DNA of 64,000 bases from Aquirufa aurantiipilula (GCF_019923745.1 NZ_JAANOG010000004.1:124001-188000), one strand, 5' to 3'. Positions 24,828 through 34,841 are shown, counted from the first letter of the stretch. Numbers and translations are program-made. The notes: generated from the sequence alone by a model not told the origin.

Positions 24828-27656
24828 ATGATTAAAAAGTATCTGTTCCTTTTTCTGGTTTGGCTAGTTTCTTTCCGTGCTTTTTCGGATCCAAAAATTG
24901 TTTTTCGCAATAATTGCCTTACTCAATGTGCTAGTTGTGAAAAAGGGTCAAATCCAGATATGGCGACAGTCTTCGAATTGACGGAGCATTTTCCCACTGG
25001 TACCACTTTTACATGGGATTTTGGAGAACCTTCTGCGCCTGGGGATAAGAAAAGTTCGGCTACCGGAGTGCACCAATATTGTTCTCCAGGAACATATACT
25101 GTCAAAGTAACTATTCAAAGCCCCCTTCCGAATACCCCTCCTTTGATTTTAACTGAAAGGGTTATTATTGGACAATTACCCAACATCTATTTAGGGAAGG
25201 ATACTTCGGAAGTAAAAAAAACGATTTGTTTAGGTCAAGAACTCGTTTTGAATGCATTTCAAAAAGTAGGTAGACCTTCCTATCCCATTGAAGTTTTGTG
25301 GTATCCCAAAGGGCAAACTACGGACACCATCAAAGTTAGAGAATCAGGTTGCTATTCCGTGAAGATTACCGAACCTCAATCTGGATGTTCTGCCGAAGCG
25401 AAAATGCAAGTGGAAATTTGTGGCGAAACTGATCCCAATCAAGTTTTATTAAAAGCTCCACCAGCTTGGTATTTTGGAAGTAGTGCAGGGGTAAAATTTG
25501 AAAATCCGGATAATCCAACGCCCACAACCGGCCGTATCAATGTACCAAACGGTGTGGCTGTCATGACAGATCCTACCAACAGCATCATTTACTATACGGA
25601 CGGACAAAAGGTTTTTGATCGAGATAATAATCCAATAACTTATACCAAAGATCCTTCGGTATTAATCAATGGGGATATTACGAATTCTCAAGGAGTGACT
25701 ACCATGCCCAAAACGTCCTGTAAGGGATGTCAATCTGAGTATTATATCTTCACATTGAAGAAAAATGCAGCCAATGAAAATCAGATTTATTACAGTATTG
25801 TGGATATGAAGCTAAATAAAGGTAAGGGAGGGCTTTCTGTAATCAATCAATTGTTGAGTCCAGTTCCCAGTACCGAACGTTTAGTTGCCTCCCAAGGTGG
25901 ATCAGGTTTTTATTGGTTGATTTCTCAAGATGCCAATAGCAATACCATCCGCACTTTCAAGGTTTCAGATGCAGGAATTTCTGCTCCAACCATTACGAGC
26001 CCATCGGGATCAACCAGCCTGACTAGTTCCGCGGGGTATACCAAAATCTCTACAGATTGGAGTAAAATGGCGGTTGTTGTACCGGGTCCGCCAACCAACA
26101 AATTGGATTTGTTTGATTATGATGCTTCAGGAGATGGAAAACCTACCTATCTGACCACACTTAACTTAGGGGCTTCACCACCTACTATTTATGGTGTGGA
26201 ATATTCCCAAGATAAAAAAGTGCTGTATGTATCTATGCAAGGAGATGGTCGTGCAATTCATTCTCAAATTTTGCAATTTAATATTTCCACCAACAATGCC
26301 GATACCATTTTGGCATCCAAGAAAGTACTTTTAGATACGGTAGCTAAAATAGGAGCTTTGCAAATTGATCCTGTATATAATACCATCATTTTCGTTGCTA
26401 TCGAAGGGAGCTCTACATTAGGTAAAATCACACAAACCAATGGATTGTTGTCAAGTACAGACACGTTAAAAAGAGCCAAATATGAACCTAATGCGGTTAC
26501 TTTTCCTACCAACGTAACTAGTCAATTAGGCCTTCCTCCTTCCATTCCTTCACCACCAAATCCGAGTAGTCCGCCGAGCATTAAGCAATCCTGTGATGGA
26601 ACGACTTTTAGTTACAAGGTTGATAAAAAACTTTGTGATCCGATGAACAATGACAAAATTGTTTGGAAAATTTATAAAACAACTTTAGATCCTTTTCCCA
26701 CAAGCACGGGCTTAACGGTGCCTTTGAACCCTGCTGGGACACTTTATTATTCGTATGAAGGGGATGTCATGAAGCATAAATTCAAAGATGCTGGTAAATA
26801 TGTGATAACTGCGTCTATTTCTAATGTTTGTGTGAAGGATTTTCTATTGGATGCGCAGGAATTTGATATACAAATCATGGAGCCTCTGAGCTTAAAAGAA
26901 GAGTATAATAGTATTTGCAAAGACAATGCAAAAGTCAAATTAGATAAGCTTCCACCCCAAAAAACCTTGACTTTCGAATGGAGTTCAAAAGACAAGACTC
27001 CAGAAATAGTAGTTCCTAAACCTGGAGGTTCTTATGAAGTAGTAGTAACAGACACGGCTACTGGTTGTTCGGTTACGAAGAAAACGCAAGTCAATTTCTT
27101 AAGCAATGAGTATTTCTTTCCTAAAAAGGATTATTTCATTTGTATGGATGAAGTGAATCCTCAAACCATCTTACAAATAGCTGGGAATAGCCGAGATTTT
27201 ACTTTTGCCTGGACTCCTAATTCCGCCATTATTAGCCCCTTGAATTTAAATTATGCTAAGATCAATCGAAATGGTACCTATCAGGTCGAAATCAAAGATG
27301 CTGATGGTTGTTTAACATCCAGTACCTACGCGGTACCCGATAAATGCGAACCATTGATATTTGCCCCATCTATTTTTACGCCCAATGGTGATGGAAAAAA
27401 TGATACCTTCAATCCAATTCCTAAAAATCCAGCAAGAACCCAGATTGTGAATGTTCAAATATTTAACCGCTGGGGAGAAATGCTTTTTTCAAAGCAAAGT
27501 TCTAATTCAGCAGAATTATCGTGGGATGGAAAATTCAATGGACAATTAGTTCCTCCCGATACTTATGCCTGGGTAATTCAATACCAATCTACTCCCGAAA
27601 ATTTCCCAGAAAAAGGAATTATGACCATGCGAGGAGCCGTGGTAGTGGCGTATTAA
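24828..27656 (+). CDS. Large T9SS cargo with PKD, propeller-like and gliding-motility C-terminal domains
   Basis: A 942-residue secreted protein. After the signal peptide there is a cysteine-containing PKD domain (about 30-115, with FTWDFGEPS and GTYTVKVT), a second Ig-like segment (to about 195), a long beta-propeller-like part (about 205-560) and two more PKD/Ig-like segments. The C-terminal 90 residues are the type B T9SS sorting domain: FTPNGDGKNDTF, then FNRWGEMLF, then WDGKFNG and DTYAWVI. The domain directs export by T9SS; cell attachment or carbohydrate binding is a guess. The divergent PorP/SprF gene is its probable secretion partner. Confidence 0.9.
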   Translation: MIKKYLFLFLVWLVSFRAFSDPKIVFRNNCLTQCASCEKGSNPDMATVFELTEHFPTGTTFTWDFGEPSAPGDKKSSATGVHQYCSPGTYTVKVTIQSPLPNTPPLILTERVIIGQLPNIYLGKDTSEVKKTICLGQELVLNAFQKVGRPSYPIEVLWYPKGQTTDTIKVRESGCYSVKITEPQSGCSAEAKMQVEICGETDPNQVLLKAPPAWYFGSSAGVKFENPDNPTPTTGRINVPNGVAVMTDPTNSIIYYTDGQKVFDRDNNPITYTKDPSVLINGDITNSQGVTTMPKTSCKGCQSEYYIFTLKKNAANENQIYYSIVDMKLNKGKGGLSVINQLLSPVPSTERLVASQGGSGFYWLISQDANSNTIRTFKVSDAGISAPTITSPSGSTSLTSSAGYTKISTDWSKMAVVVPGPPTNKLDLFDYDASGDGKPTYLTTLNLGASPPTIYGVEYSQDKKVLYVSMQGDGRAIHSQILQFNISTNNADTILASKKVLLDTVAKIGALQIDPVYNTIIFVAIEGSSTLGKITQTNGLLSSTDTLKRAKYEPNAVTFPTNVTSQLGLPPSIPSPPNPSSPPSIKQSCDGTTFSYKVDKKLCDPMNNDKIVWKIYKTTLDPFPTSTGLTVPLNPAGTLYYSYEGDVMKHKFKDAGKYVITASISNVCVKDFLLDAQEFDIQIMEPLSLKEEYNSICKDNAKVKLDKLPPQKTLTFEWSSKDKTPEIVVPKPGGSYEVVVTDTATGCSVTKKTQVNFLSNEYFFPKKDYFICMDEVNPQTILQIAGNSRDFTFAWTPNSAIISPLNLNYAKINRNGTYQVEIKDADGCLTSSTYAVPDKCEPLIFAPSIFTPNGDGKNDTFNPIPKNPARTQIVNVQIFNRWGEMLFSKQSSNSAELSWDGKFNGQLVPPDTYAWVIQYQSTPENFPEKGIMTMRGAVVVAY

Positions 27657-27737
27657 ATCAGTTAATTGATAAAGATTTTTAGGGGACAATATGGAAGGAA
27701 TCTCATTCGTTCTTTTTCAAAATGTCTGAAAAAAAAC

Positions 27738-27770
27738 AACGCTGTCAAGGTTCCAAACCTTGACAGCGTT
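27738..27770. repeat. 33-nt palindrome, copy 3 (family P33)
   Basis: Arms identical to copy 1 with loop sequence CCA. It lies between the convergent T9SS cargo and purF genes, 19 bases from the purF stop. Confidence 0.9.
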
Positions 27771-27789
27771 AAGCATTTTAAACAAAATT

Positions 27790-29706
27790 TTAATAAGCTC
27801 TCACTTCAATTCCTTTCATGAAATTGACGAATGCTTTATTTACAACTTGATTTCCTCCAGGGGTAGGGAAATTACCCGTAAAATACCAATCACCTAAATG
27901 ATTTGGACAAGCAACATTTAAGTTGTCCACTGTTTGGTAGATCACTGAAACTTCTGCTTTGATATTTTTAGGACGAACAATGTCTGCGATTTTATTGGAG
28001 ATTTCTTGGTCCGTAAATGGAGCATAAATGGCCTTTACAAAGTTTTCTGTGTGGGCTGTGCCATTTTCTAAAGCAACCAAACACTTCAAGTTTACTTCAT
28101 CTAGAATACTTTCCAATCCTCGCTCTTTTAAAAGTGCTAAAGCCGCTCTAAAAGCAACAAATTCTTTCATCTTCGACATGTCAATACCATAACAATCTGG
28201 ATATCGAATCTGTGGAGCAGAAGAAACAATCACTATTTTCTTAGGAGATAATTTATCCAATAAACTCAAAATGCTTTTTTCCAAAGTCGTACCTCTTACT
28301 ATGGAATCATCAATCAAGACCACGGAATCAACCCCTTTATTAATCACCTCATAGGTCGTATCATACACATGAGAAACCATGTCGTCTCTTTGTTCATCAC
28401 TGGTAATAAACGTACGTACCTTGACATCTTTTGAAATCAATTTCTCAACTCTTGGGCGGAAAGTTAACATCTCTTCCAATTCCTTTTCAAATAGGATACC
28501 ACCCATAATGGCCTGCTTTCTCTCTTTCGCTAAATGGTCTTCTAAGCCATCAATCATCCCTAAAAATGCAGTTTCAGCCGTGTTAGGGATGTAGGAGAAT
28601 ACAGTATTTTTCAGGTCATTGTTTACCTCTTCTAAAATTTGAGGAATCAATAATCGACCTAATTTTTTACGCTCTGAATAAATATCTGGATCTGAACCTC
28701 GGGAGAAATAAATGCGCTCAAAGGAACATGATTTTTGTTCTAAACGATCAATGAAAGGGGCTTCTTTTACTGAACCATCCATGTCAATAACCAAGGCTGA
28801 ACCAGGAGTTATTTCTTGAATCTGGTCATACGCACAATTGAAGCTGGTTTTAATGGCCTGCTTTTCAGATGCCACTACTACCACTTCTTCATCCATGTAA
28901 TAATATGCTGGACGAATTCCTGCTGGATCACGAGCTACAAAGGATGCTCCATAGCCAGTTAAACCCACCATGGCATAGCCACCATCAAAATCTTTGCAAG
29001 AACGTTCTAAGACCCGCACTAAATCAATTTGCTCAGCAAGAATATCCGATAATTCGGGATTTTCATATTGGTCGCGGTATTTCAAAAATTGTCTTTGGTT
29101 TTCTTCATCCAAAAAGTGACCAATCTTCTCCATCACCGTCACTGTATCTACTTTCTCCTTTGGGTGCTGCCCTAAAGAAACTAATTTGTCAAATAAATCA
29201 TCTACGTTGGTCATGTTGAAATTACCCGCCATCACCAAATTGCGACTTCTCCAATTACTTTGACGTAACATCGGATGACAGTTTTCTATTTCATTTTGTC
29301 CATGTGTACCATAGCGTAAATGGCCTAATAATACTTCTCCAGTAAAAGCCACATTTTCTTGCCACCAAGCTGCATCATGACTCGGGTCAATGCCCGTTTC
29401 ACGTTTCACATCTTTGGCTAATTTTTGTGCTTTCCTGAATTTCTTGTTGATTTTTCCGAAGATATCGGCTACTGCTTGTGGCTCTACTGAGCGGTACCGA
29501 CTGATGTATCGGTTTCCTGGGTTAACATTGATTTTGATATTGGCGACTCCTGCTCCGTCTTGACCTCGATTGACTTGTTTTTCCATCATCAAGTACAATT
29601 TGCTTAGGCCATAGGTCGGCGTTTTGTACTTGTCCAGATAATACTGAAAAGGCTTGCGCAATCGAATAAGGGCAATTCCACATTCGTGCTTTATTGAATC
29701 AGACAT
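27790..29706 (-). CDS. purF: Amidophosphoribosyltransferase, Bacteroidota long form
   Basis: A 638-residue enzyme joining a class II glutamine amidotransferase to a PRPP-binding domain; it makes phosphoribosylamine, the first step of purine synthesis. The catalytic Cys is residue 9 in HECGIAL, so a propeptide of eight residues must be removed. The glutaminase region has VNRGQDGAG, LLGHLRYGTHG and GNFNMTNV. The PRPP loop VLIDDSIVRGTT is near residues 460-472. The length is greater than E. coli PurF (505) and matches a paralogue type found in Bacteroides. It stands alone; no other pur genes are nearby. Confidence 0.88.
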   Translation of the reverse strand: MSDSIKHECGIALIRLRKPFQYYLDKYKTPTYGLSKLYLMMEKQVNRGQDGAGVANIKINVNPGNRYISRYRSVEPQAVADIFGKINKKFRKAQKLAKDVKRETGIDPSHDAAWWQENVAFTGEVLLGHLRYGTHGQNEIENCHPMLRQSNWRSRNLVMAGNFNMTNVDDLFDKLVSLGQHPKEKVDTVTVMEKIGHFLDEENQRQFLKYRDQYENPELSDILAEQIDLVRVLERSCKDFDGGYAMVGLTGYGASFVARDPAGIRPAYYYMDEEVVVVASEKQAIKTSFNCAYDQIQEITPGSALVIDMDGSVKEAPFIDRLEQKSCSFERIYFSRGSDPDIYSERKKLGRLLIPQILEEVNNDLKNTVFSYIPNTAETAFLGMIDGLEDHLAKERKQAIMGGILFEKELEEMLTFRPRVEKLISKDVKVRTFITSDEQRDDMVSHVYDTTYEVINKGVDSVVLIDDSIVRGTTLEKSILSLLDKLSPKKIVIVSSAPQIRYPDCYGIDMSKMKEFVAFRAALALLKERGLESILDEVNLKCLVALENGTAHTENFVKAIYAPFTDQEISNKIADIVRPKNIKAEVSVIYQTVDNLNVACPNHLGDWYFTGNFPTPGGNQVVNKAFVNFMKGIEVRAY

Positions 29707-29748
29707 TTGGTATGCGTTTCAGAAGAGGTTTTTACTCAAAATCGAATA

Positions 29749-29778
29749 CAAAACTAAGTAATAAAAATGATGGCTCAA
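29749..29778 (-). promoter_or_regulatory. Promoter of purF
   Basis: Read on the minus strand, TTG (29778-29776) and TAGTTTTG (29756-29749) are spaced by exactly 19 bases, the full Bacteroidota consensus. Transcription would start near 29742, about 36 bases before the ATG. Confidence 0.65.
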
Positions 29779-29802
29779 CGGAAATGTACATTATTTATTT
29801 CC

Positions 29803-31284
29803 TTATTTCAAGAAATTCCAAATAGCCGTAGGGGCCAAGAAACTACTTAATATAAATACCACCAATACCGCGTAAACCCACATATTTCCTTTTTCGTTCC
29901 AAATAATCACTTGATCATCTTGCGTATTTTTCTTGAAATAGAGTTGGTAAGGAATCTTTAAATAATAGAAAATTCCCAAAGCTGTGGTAAAAATAGCCGT
30001 TACCAATAAAACCAAGGTTAAAATTTGAGAGCTATTTTGATATTTTTCCCATAAAAATGAAAAATAAGTAACCTTCGCAATGAAGCTTCCAGCAGGAGGT
30101 AAGCCAGCTAAAGCCACCATTCCAATCAATAAAAATAAAGATGCTAAGGGTCTACTTTTAGCCAAGCCACTCCATTTTTGTAAGTCACTGGATTGATAAG
30201 GGCTAGAAGGAGCTTCATCAATTAAATAAAATACTAAAAGGGTACTCAGTCCATATATCAAAGAATAGAATAATAGAACTTCGGTGGCTTGCTGAATAGG
30301 AAATAACCAAGCCATGGCCATAAAACCTCCATGAGCAATACCTGAATAGGCAAGTAATCGCTTTGAATTTCTTTGTCCCAATGCACCTAAATTTCCTACC
30401 AATAAAGTTAAAATAGCTAAAAAAGCTATGGGTACTTCCAATGATAGAGGTATAAAATGCAACAACCGAATCCCCAAAAATGTAACTGCAATTTTAGGGG
30501 CCGTTGATATCCAAGTCATCCAAGAGGCTGGTAAACTCTCAATCACATCAGGGCTCCAAGGGTGAAATGGTACCCAAGCTAATTTGAATAGGAGGGAGCT
30601 AGCCACCAAGGTGAGTGCTAATCCTACTATATATGGATCTGAAGTAGATAATCCTCGACTAAATTCAGGACTGTTGATGTGCATCGTTCCCGTGATGCCA
30701 TATACGAAGGAAATTCCATACAATAAAAGGGCTGTACTTGCCAAACCAAATAAGACATAGGGTAATATAGCTATGGAACCTTCAGCATCTTTTCGTATAC
30801 CTACTAGCAAATAGGTCCCTAAGGAAATCCATTCAATACTCAAGAATATACTGAGCCAGTGACTACTAATGGAAACCAACAATGCACCAGCTAAAACGGA
30901 TAAAAAACCCATTTTTTCTTCAAACTGGAAGCTTTTTTGTTGGGCTTGATTAACTAAAATTAAAATGATAGCCAAAAATAGAAGCAAAGCATTGATGGAA
31001 TTACTTCCGGCATTAATCCAAAATAAAGAAAAAGAGGCATATCCTGACATGCCCGTGTACATGCGTTGAATGGCCAGGACAAAGGCTAGTAACAAACCAA
31101 TTTGGGTAATGAAATACCGCCAAGAAGTTGAAAATTTAGTTGTTTTTCCGTGAAGAAATAACTCAGCAAAAATCCCAACTAAAATCCAAACACAAAGAAG
31201 CAACTCAGGTATCATCAGGTAAAGTCCTTGGCTGATACCTTCAAGTTTTTGTGGTAGGGATTGCAGTATTTCAGGGGAAAACAT
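29803..31284 (-). CDS. nuoN: NADH-quinone oxidoreductase subunit N
   Basis: A 493-residue antiporter-like membrane subunit of respiratory complex I with about 14 hydrophobic helices. Proton-channel residues appear in LSIEWISLGTYLLVG (Glu of TM5), FKLAWVPFHPWSPDVIE (Lys of TM7 and downstream charged helix) and the later GGFMAMAWL and AGLPPAGSFIAKV. The family is normally last in nuoA-N, but here the gene follows uvrA after nine bases and no other nuo genes are within the window. It is complete. Another antiporter-like subunit (MrpD type) is less likely given length and motifs. Confidence 0.88.
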   Translation of the reverse strand: MFSPEILQSLPQKLEGISQGLYLMIPELLLCVWILVGIFAELFLHGKTTKFSTSWRYFITQIGLLLAFVLAIQRMYTGMSGYASFSLFWINAGSNSINALLLFLAIILILVNQAQQKSFQFEEKMGFLSVLAGALLVSISSHWLSIFLSIEWISLGTYLLVGIRKDAEGSIAILPYVLFGLASTALLLYGISFVYGITGTMHINSPEFSRGLSTSDPYIVGLALTLVASSLLFKLAWVPFHPWSPDVIESLPASWMTWISTAPKIAVTFLGIRLLHFIPLSLEVPIAFLAILTLLVGNLGALGQRNSKRLLAYSGIAHGGFMAMAWLFPIQQATEVLLFYSLIYGLSTLLVFYLIDEAPSSPYQSSDLQKWSGLAKSRPLASLFLLIGMVALAGLPPAGSFIAKVTYFSFLWEKYQNSSQILTLVLLVTAIFTTALGIFYYLKIPYQLYFKKNTQDDQVIIWNEKGNMWVYAVLVVFILSSFLAPTAIWNFLK

Positions 31285-31293
31285 AGCGTAAAC

Positions 31294-34149
31294 TTACGGC
31301 TTTTTGCCTATTATTTTTTGACTTAAATAATACGCTGTGGGATTATTTTCCAATTTGACCATTTCTTCAGGACTTCCTTCAAAACAAATTTGACCACCTG
31401 CTTCACCTCCATCAGGTCCTAGATCAATGATATGGTCAGCGCATTTAATCACTTCCATATTATGTTCAATAATAATAACACTATCTCCTTGCTCCACCAA
31501 ATCATTCAGGGCTTTCAACAATTTCTTGATATCATGAAAGTGTAATCCCGTAGTAGGTTCATCAAAAATGAACAAGGTTTTTCCTTTGTTTGGATTTCCT
31601 TTTCCTAAAAAACTAGCCAATTTCACACGTTGGGCTTCACCTCCAGATAAGGAATTCGACGACTGGCCTAATTTGATATAGCCGAGTCCAACTTGAAACA
31701 ATGGATCAATTTTTTCCGCGATTTTAGGTGTTTTGCTTTTGAAAAACTCTACACCTTCCTCCACTGTCATGTCCAGAATTTCGGCAATATGCTTGTCCTG
31801 GAATTTTACATCCAATATTTCTTGTTTAAACCTGCTGCCCTGACATGATTCACAGACCAATTTAATGTCGGCCATGAATTGCATTTCAATGGTAATTTCA
31901 CCTTCACCTTGGCAAGTTTCACAACGGCCCCCTTCCACATTGAAAGAGAAATGAGAAGGTTTATATCCCCTTGTTTTGGCTAAAGGTAATTCAGCATACA
32001 GAGCACGTATGGCGTCATAGGCTTTGATGTAGGTGACTGGATTAGAACGTGAAGATTTACCAATGGGCTGTTGGTCTACCATTTCCACACCTGCAATCTG
32101 CGAAACACTCCCTTTTAATTCTTTGAATTTACCTGTTTCTTCAGTACCCAATTGCAATTGGCGCAATAGGGCAGGATATAAAATCTTACGAATCAATGTC
32201 GATTTACCTGATCCGCTGACTCCAGTAACCACTGTCAAAATCCCCAATGGAATCTTGACAGATACATTTCTTAAATTATTTTCACTGGCTCCTATGATTT
32301 CAATATGGGCCAGGCTCTTTCTTCGGAAACTAGGAATTTCGATGCGATCTTTTCCTTGCAAGAATTGCATGGTATGACTGCTGAGGTCATGTCTTGTCAA
32401 GGCTTCTTCTAAATTTCCTTGGAACATCAGCTCTCCACCATGTCGACCAGCTTCTGGACCAATATCAATGATTTGATCTGCCGCCCTCATGATATCTTCT
32501 TCGTGCTCTACAACAATAACTGTATTGCCCATTTGTTTGAGCATCAGTAAAACCGAAATTAGTCTTTCCGTATCTCTTGGGTGCAAACCAATACTTGGTT
32601 CATCTAAAATGTACATGGAACCAACCAAGGCACTTCCTAATGAGGTGGCCAATTTAATGCGTTGAAATTCACCACCAGACAAGGTAGAGCTCAGTCGGTT
32701 TAGTGTTAGATACCCTAAACCTACCCGATTCATGTAGTCCAATCGATTTTTAATTTCAATTAATATACGGCGGGCGACTTGTTGGTCTGCTTCACTGAAT
32801 TGTACTTCATCAAAAAAGCTTTTGACCTTAGATATGGGCCAAAGTACCATATCAATGATGGAATGGCCATGAATTTTAACATAGGCCGCATCTTTTCGTA
32901 ACCTTGATCCTAAACATTCAGGGCAGTTTGTCTTGCCTCGGTAACGTGAAAGCAAAACACGGTATTGGATTTTATAGGTTTCTTTTTCTAAATGGTCAAA
33001 GAATTGAGTTAATCCGGCAAAGTATTTATTTCCTGTCCAAAGTAACTGTTTTTCTTTGTCCGTCAGGTCTTTATAAGGACGATGAATTGGGAAATCAAAG
33101 CTCACTCCATTGCGAATCAATGGGTAAAGCCATTCACTCATACGTTCACTTCTCCAAGGCGCTATGGCCCCTTCATAGATAGAAAGTTCTGAATCAGGAA
33201 AAACTAAATCAGGGTCTAAGCCTAATACTTTTCCATAACCCTCGCAGTTTTTACATGCGCCGTAGGGATTATTAAAAGAGAATAGATTGAGACTTGGTTC
33301 TTCAAAAGCGATGCCATCCAATTCAAATTTGTCGGAGAAAACTTTTCTATTTTGACCTTCTAATTCAACCCAACAAATCCCTTCTCCTTCAAAATAAGCC
33401 GTTTGAACTGAATCGCCTAAGCGAAATTGAGTTTCTTCATCATCGGCCTTACTAATTAGGCGATCTACCAATATGGCCAAATCGGACGAATTTTTATCTA
33501 TTTTTTTCAATAAAACATCGTCTTCCACCAAGTCTTCCAAATTCAAAATATCATCGCCTAATTTTAAACGCGTATATCCTTTTTGAATTAAAAGCTGACA
33601 TTCATTCTTCAAACCACGTCCTTCATGACGCAGCAGGGGAGCCAGGATAATGACTTTCTTTTGAGGGAATTGCATAATCCAATCCACAATGACCGAAACA
33701 GAATCTTTTTTAACTTCTAATCCAGAAATAGGAGAATAGGTCTTCCCGATTCTGGCAAAAAGTAATTTGAGGTAATCGTAAATTTCGGTGGTTGTACCAA
33801 CAGTGGATCTTGGGTTTTTGGTATTGACTTTTTGTTCAATGGCAATGGCTGGTGAAACACCGCGAATATAATCTACGGCAGGTTTTTCCATACGGCCTAA
33901 AAACTGACGGGCATAGCTATTGAGACTTTCCACGTACATACGTTGGCCTTCTGCAAAAAGCGTATCAAAAGCCAAAGAAGATTTTCCTGAGCCAGATAAT
34001 CCTGTAATAACCACTAATTGATTACGAGGAATGGCGACATCCAAATTTTTTAAATTATGGACACGGGCACCTTTGATGATGATGTGTGTTCTAGGGTCTA
34101 AATTTTCTATTCCCTGCTTAGCTACCAAACTCGAATTCGGATGATTCAT
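31294..34149 (-). CDS. uvrA: Excinuclease ABC subunit A
   Basis: A 951-residue nucleotide excision repair protein with two ABC ATPase modules. The first Walker A is GLSGSGKSS at about 50-58; the second, GVSGSGKST, is near residue 645. The two signatures are LSGGEFQRIKLA and LSGGEAQRVKLA. Zinc-binding cysteines appear in CKNCEGYG, CPECLGSR, CETCQGEG and CESCQGSR. The insert CxxC before ALPLAKTRGYKPSHFSFN is standard. Full length. nuoN lies nine bases downstream. An inverted repeat containing a -7 element for each strand lies upstream. Confidence 0.97.
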   Translation of the reverse strand: MNHPNSSLVAKQGIENLDPRTHIIIKGARVHNLKNLDVAIPRNQLVVITGLSGSGKSSLAFDTLFAEGQRMYVESLNSYARQFLGRMEKPAVDYIRGVSPAIAIEQKVNTKNPRSTVGTTTEIYDYLKLLFARIGKTYSPISGLEVKKDSVSVIVDWIMQFPQKKVIILAPLLRHEGRGLKNECQLLIQKGYTRLKLGDDILNLEDLVEDDVLLKKIDKNSSDLAILVDRLISKADDEETQFRLGDSVQTAYFEGEGICWVELEGQNRKVFSDKFELDGIAFEEPSLNLFSFNNPYGACKNCEGYGKVLGLDPDLVFPDSELSIYEGAIAPWRSERMSEWLYPLIRNGVSFDFPIHRPYKDLTDKEKQLLWTGNKYFAGLTQFFDHLEKETYKIQYRVLLSRYRGKTNCPECLGSRLRKDAAYVKIHGHSIIDMVLWPISKVKSFFDEVQFSEADQQVARRILIEIKNRLDYMNRVGLGYLTLNRLSSTLSGGEFQRIKLATSLGSALVGSMYILDEPSIGLHPRDTERLISVLLMLKQMGNTVIVVEHEEDIMRAADQIIDIGPEAGRHGGELMFQGNLEEALTRHDLSSHTMQFLQGKDRIEIPSFRRKSLAHIEIIGASENNLRNVSVKIPLGILTVVTGVSGSGKSTLIRKILYPALLRQLQLGTEETGKFKELKGSVSQIAGVEMVDQQPIGKSSRSNPVTYIKAYDAIRALYAELPLAKTRGYKPSHFSFNVEGGRCETCQGEGEITIEMQFMADIKLVCESCQGSRFKQEILDVKFQDKHIAEILDMTVEEGVEFFKSKTPKIAEKIDPLFQVGLGYIKLGQSSNSLSGGEAQRVKLASFLGKGNPNKGKTLFIFDEPTTGLHFHDIKKLLKALNDLVEQGDSVIIIEHNMEVIKCADHIIDLGPDGGEAGGQICFEGSPEEMVKLENNPTAYYLSQKIIGKKP

Positions 34150-34150
34150 A

Positions 34151-34177
34151 TAACAAAATTATCCTTTAATTTTGTTA
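34151..34177. promoter_or_regulatory. Inverted repeat with divergent -7 elements (uvrA / outer membrane protein)
   Basis: TAACAAAATTA and TAATTTTGTTA form a perfect 11-bp inverted repeat with a five-base gap. Each arm contains TAATTTTG, a perfect -7 element, one facing each gene. The uvrA copy would start transcription almost at the ATG (34149), so only the plus-strand copy (start near 34180) is easily believed. Confidence 0.4.
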
Positions 34178-34235
34178 ATCGTATTTTCAACATCATAATC
34201 CACGGATTTTTTCGTTTTTACTCAAAAAAATATTC

Positions 34236-34841
34236 ATGAAACATATATTCTTACTTTGTTTTTTAATCTGTGTCGGTGTGGTATTTGAGTCTCAGGCTCA
34301 AGATCCCGTGGTTATCAAAGAAGATGGTGCCAAAGGTGATTTGGATGTTGAACCCGATGTGAGCGAGTTAACCTTTCGTCAACGTTTACATTTCGGAGGT
34401 GGATTGTCAGGTTTGAGTTTTGGAAACCCGACCAGTATTGGTGTTTCACCCATGGTAGGCTATCAATTGGCCAATAATACCATAGCTGGTGTAGGTTTGA
34501 CTTATCAGTATTATTCTGTCAATTATGGAGGAAATATTGGAAAACTAACTAGTAATCTCTTGGGAGAGCGTATTTTTATCAGACAGTATATTCCAACTTT
34601 GACAGCCTTATTAGGTCAAAGTTATTTAGTAGGTCAAGTGGAAAACTATTCCAATTTATCAGATAGCAATGCCAGTAATTATTATGGATATTCCAATCCT
34701 GTTTTAGTGGGGATAGGGATAGGTTCTAAGTTGGGAATTAACCTATCTGTTATGTATGACTTAAATTATAGCTCATCTTCGGGTAAAGTATCTCCATATG
34801 GTTCCGCATTAGTAGTTCAAGTGGGAGGTTTTTTCTTTTAA
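34236..34841 (+). CDS. Outer membrane beta-barrel-like protein, unknown function
   Basis: A 201-residue protein with signal peptide (MKHIFLLCFLICVGVVF, cleavage likely after SQAQ). The mature part begins with an acidic segment (EDGAKGDLDVEPDVSE), then alternating hydrophobic/polar strands rich in Gly, Tyr and Ser and a C-terminal aromatic end (VQVGGFFF), as in small outer membrane barrels. I do not recognise a specific family. It is a single gene, with its own terminator, divergent from uvrA. Confidence 0.75.
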   Translation: MKHIFLLCFLICVGVVFESQAQDPVVIKEDGAKGDLDVEPDVSELTFRQRLHFGGGLSGLSFGNPTSIGVSPMVGYQLANNTIAGVGLTYQYYSVNYGGNIGKLTSNLLGERIFIRQYIPTLTALLGQSYLVGQVENYSNLSDSNASNYYGYSNPVLVGIGIGSKLGINLSVMYDLNYSSSSGKVSPYGSALVVQVGGFFF

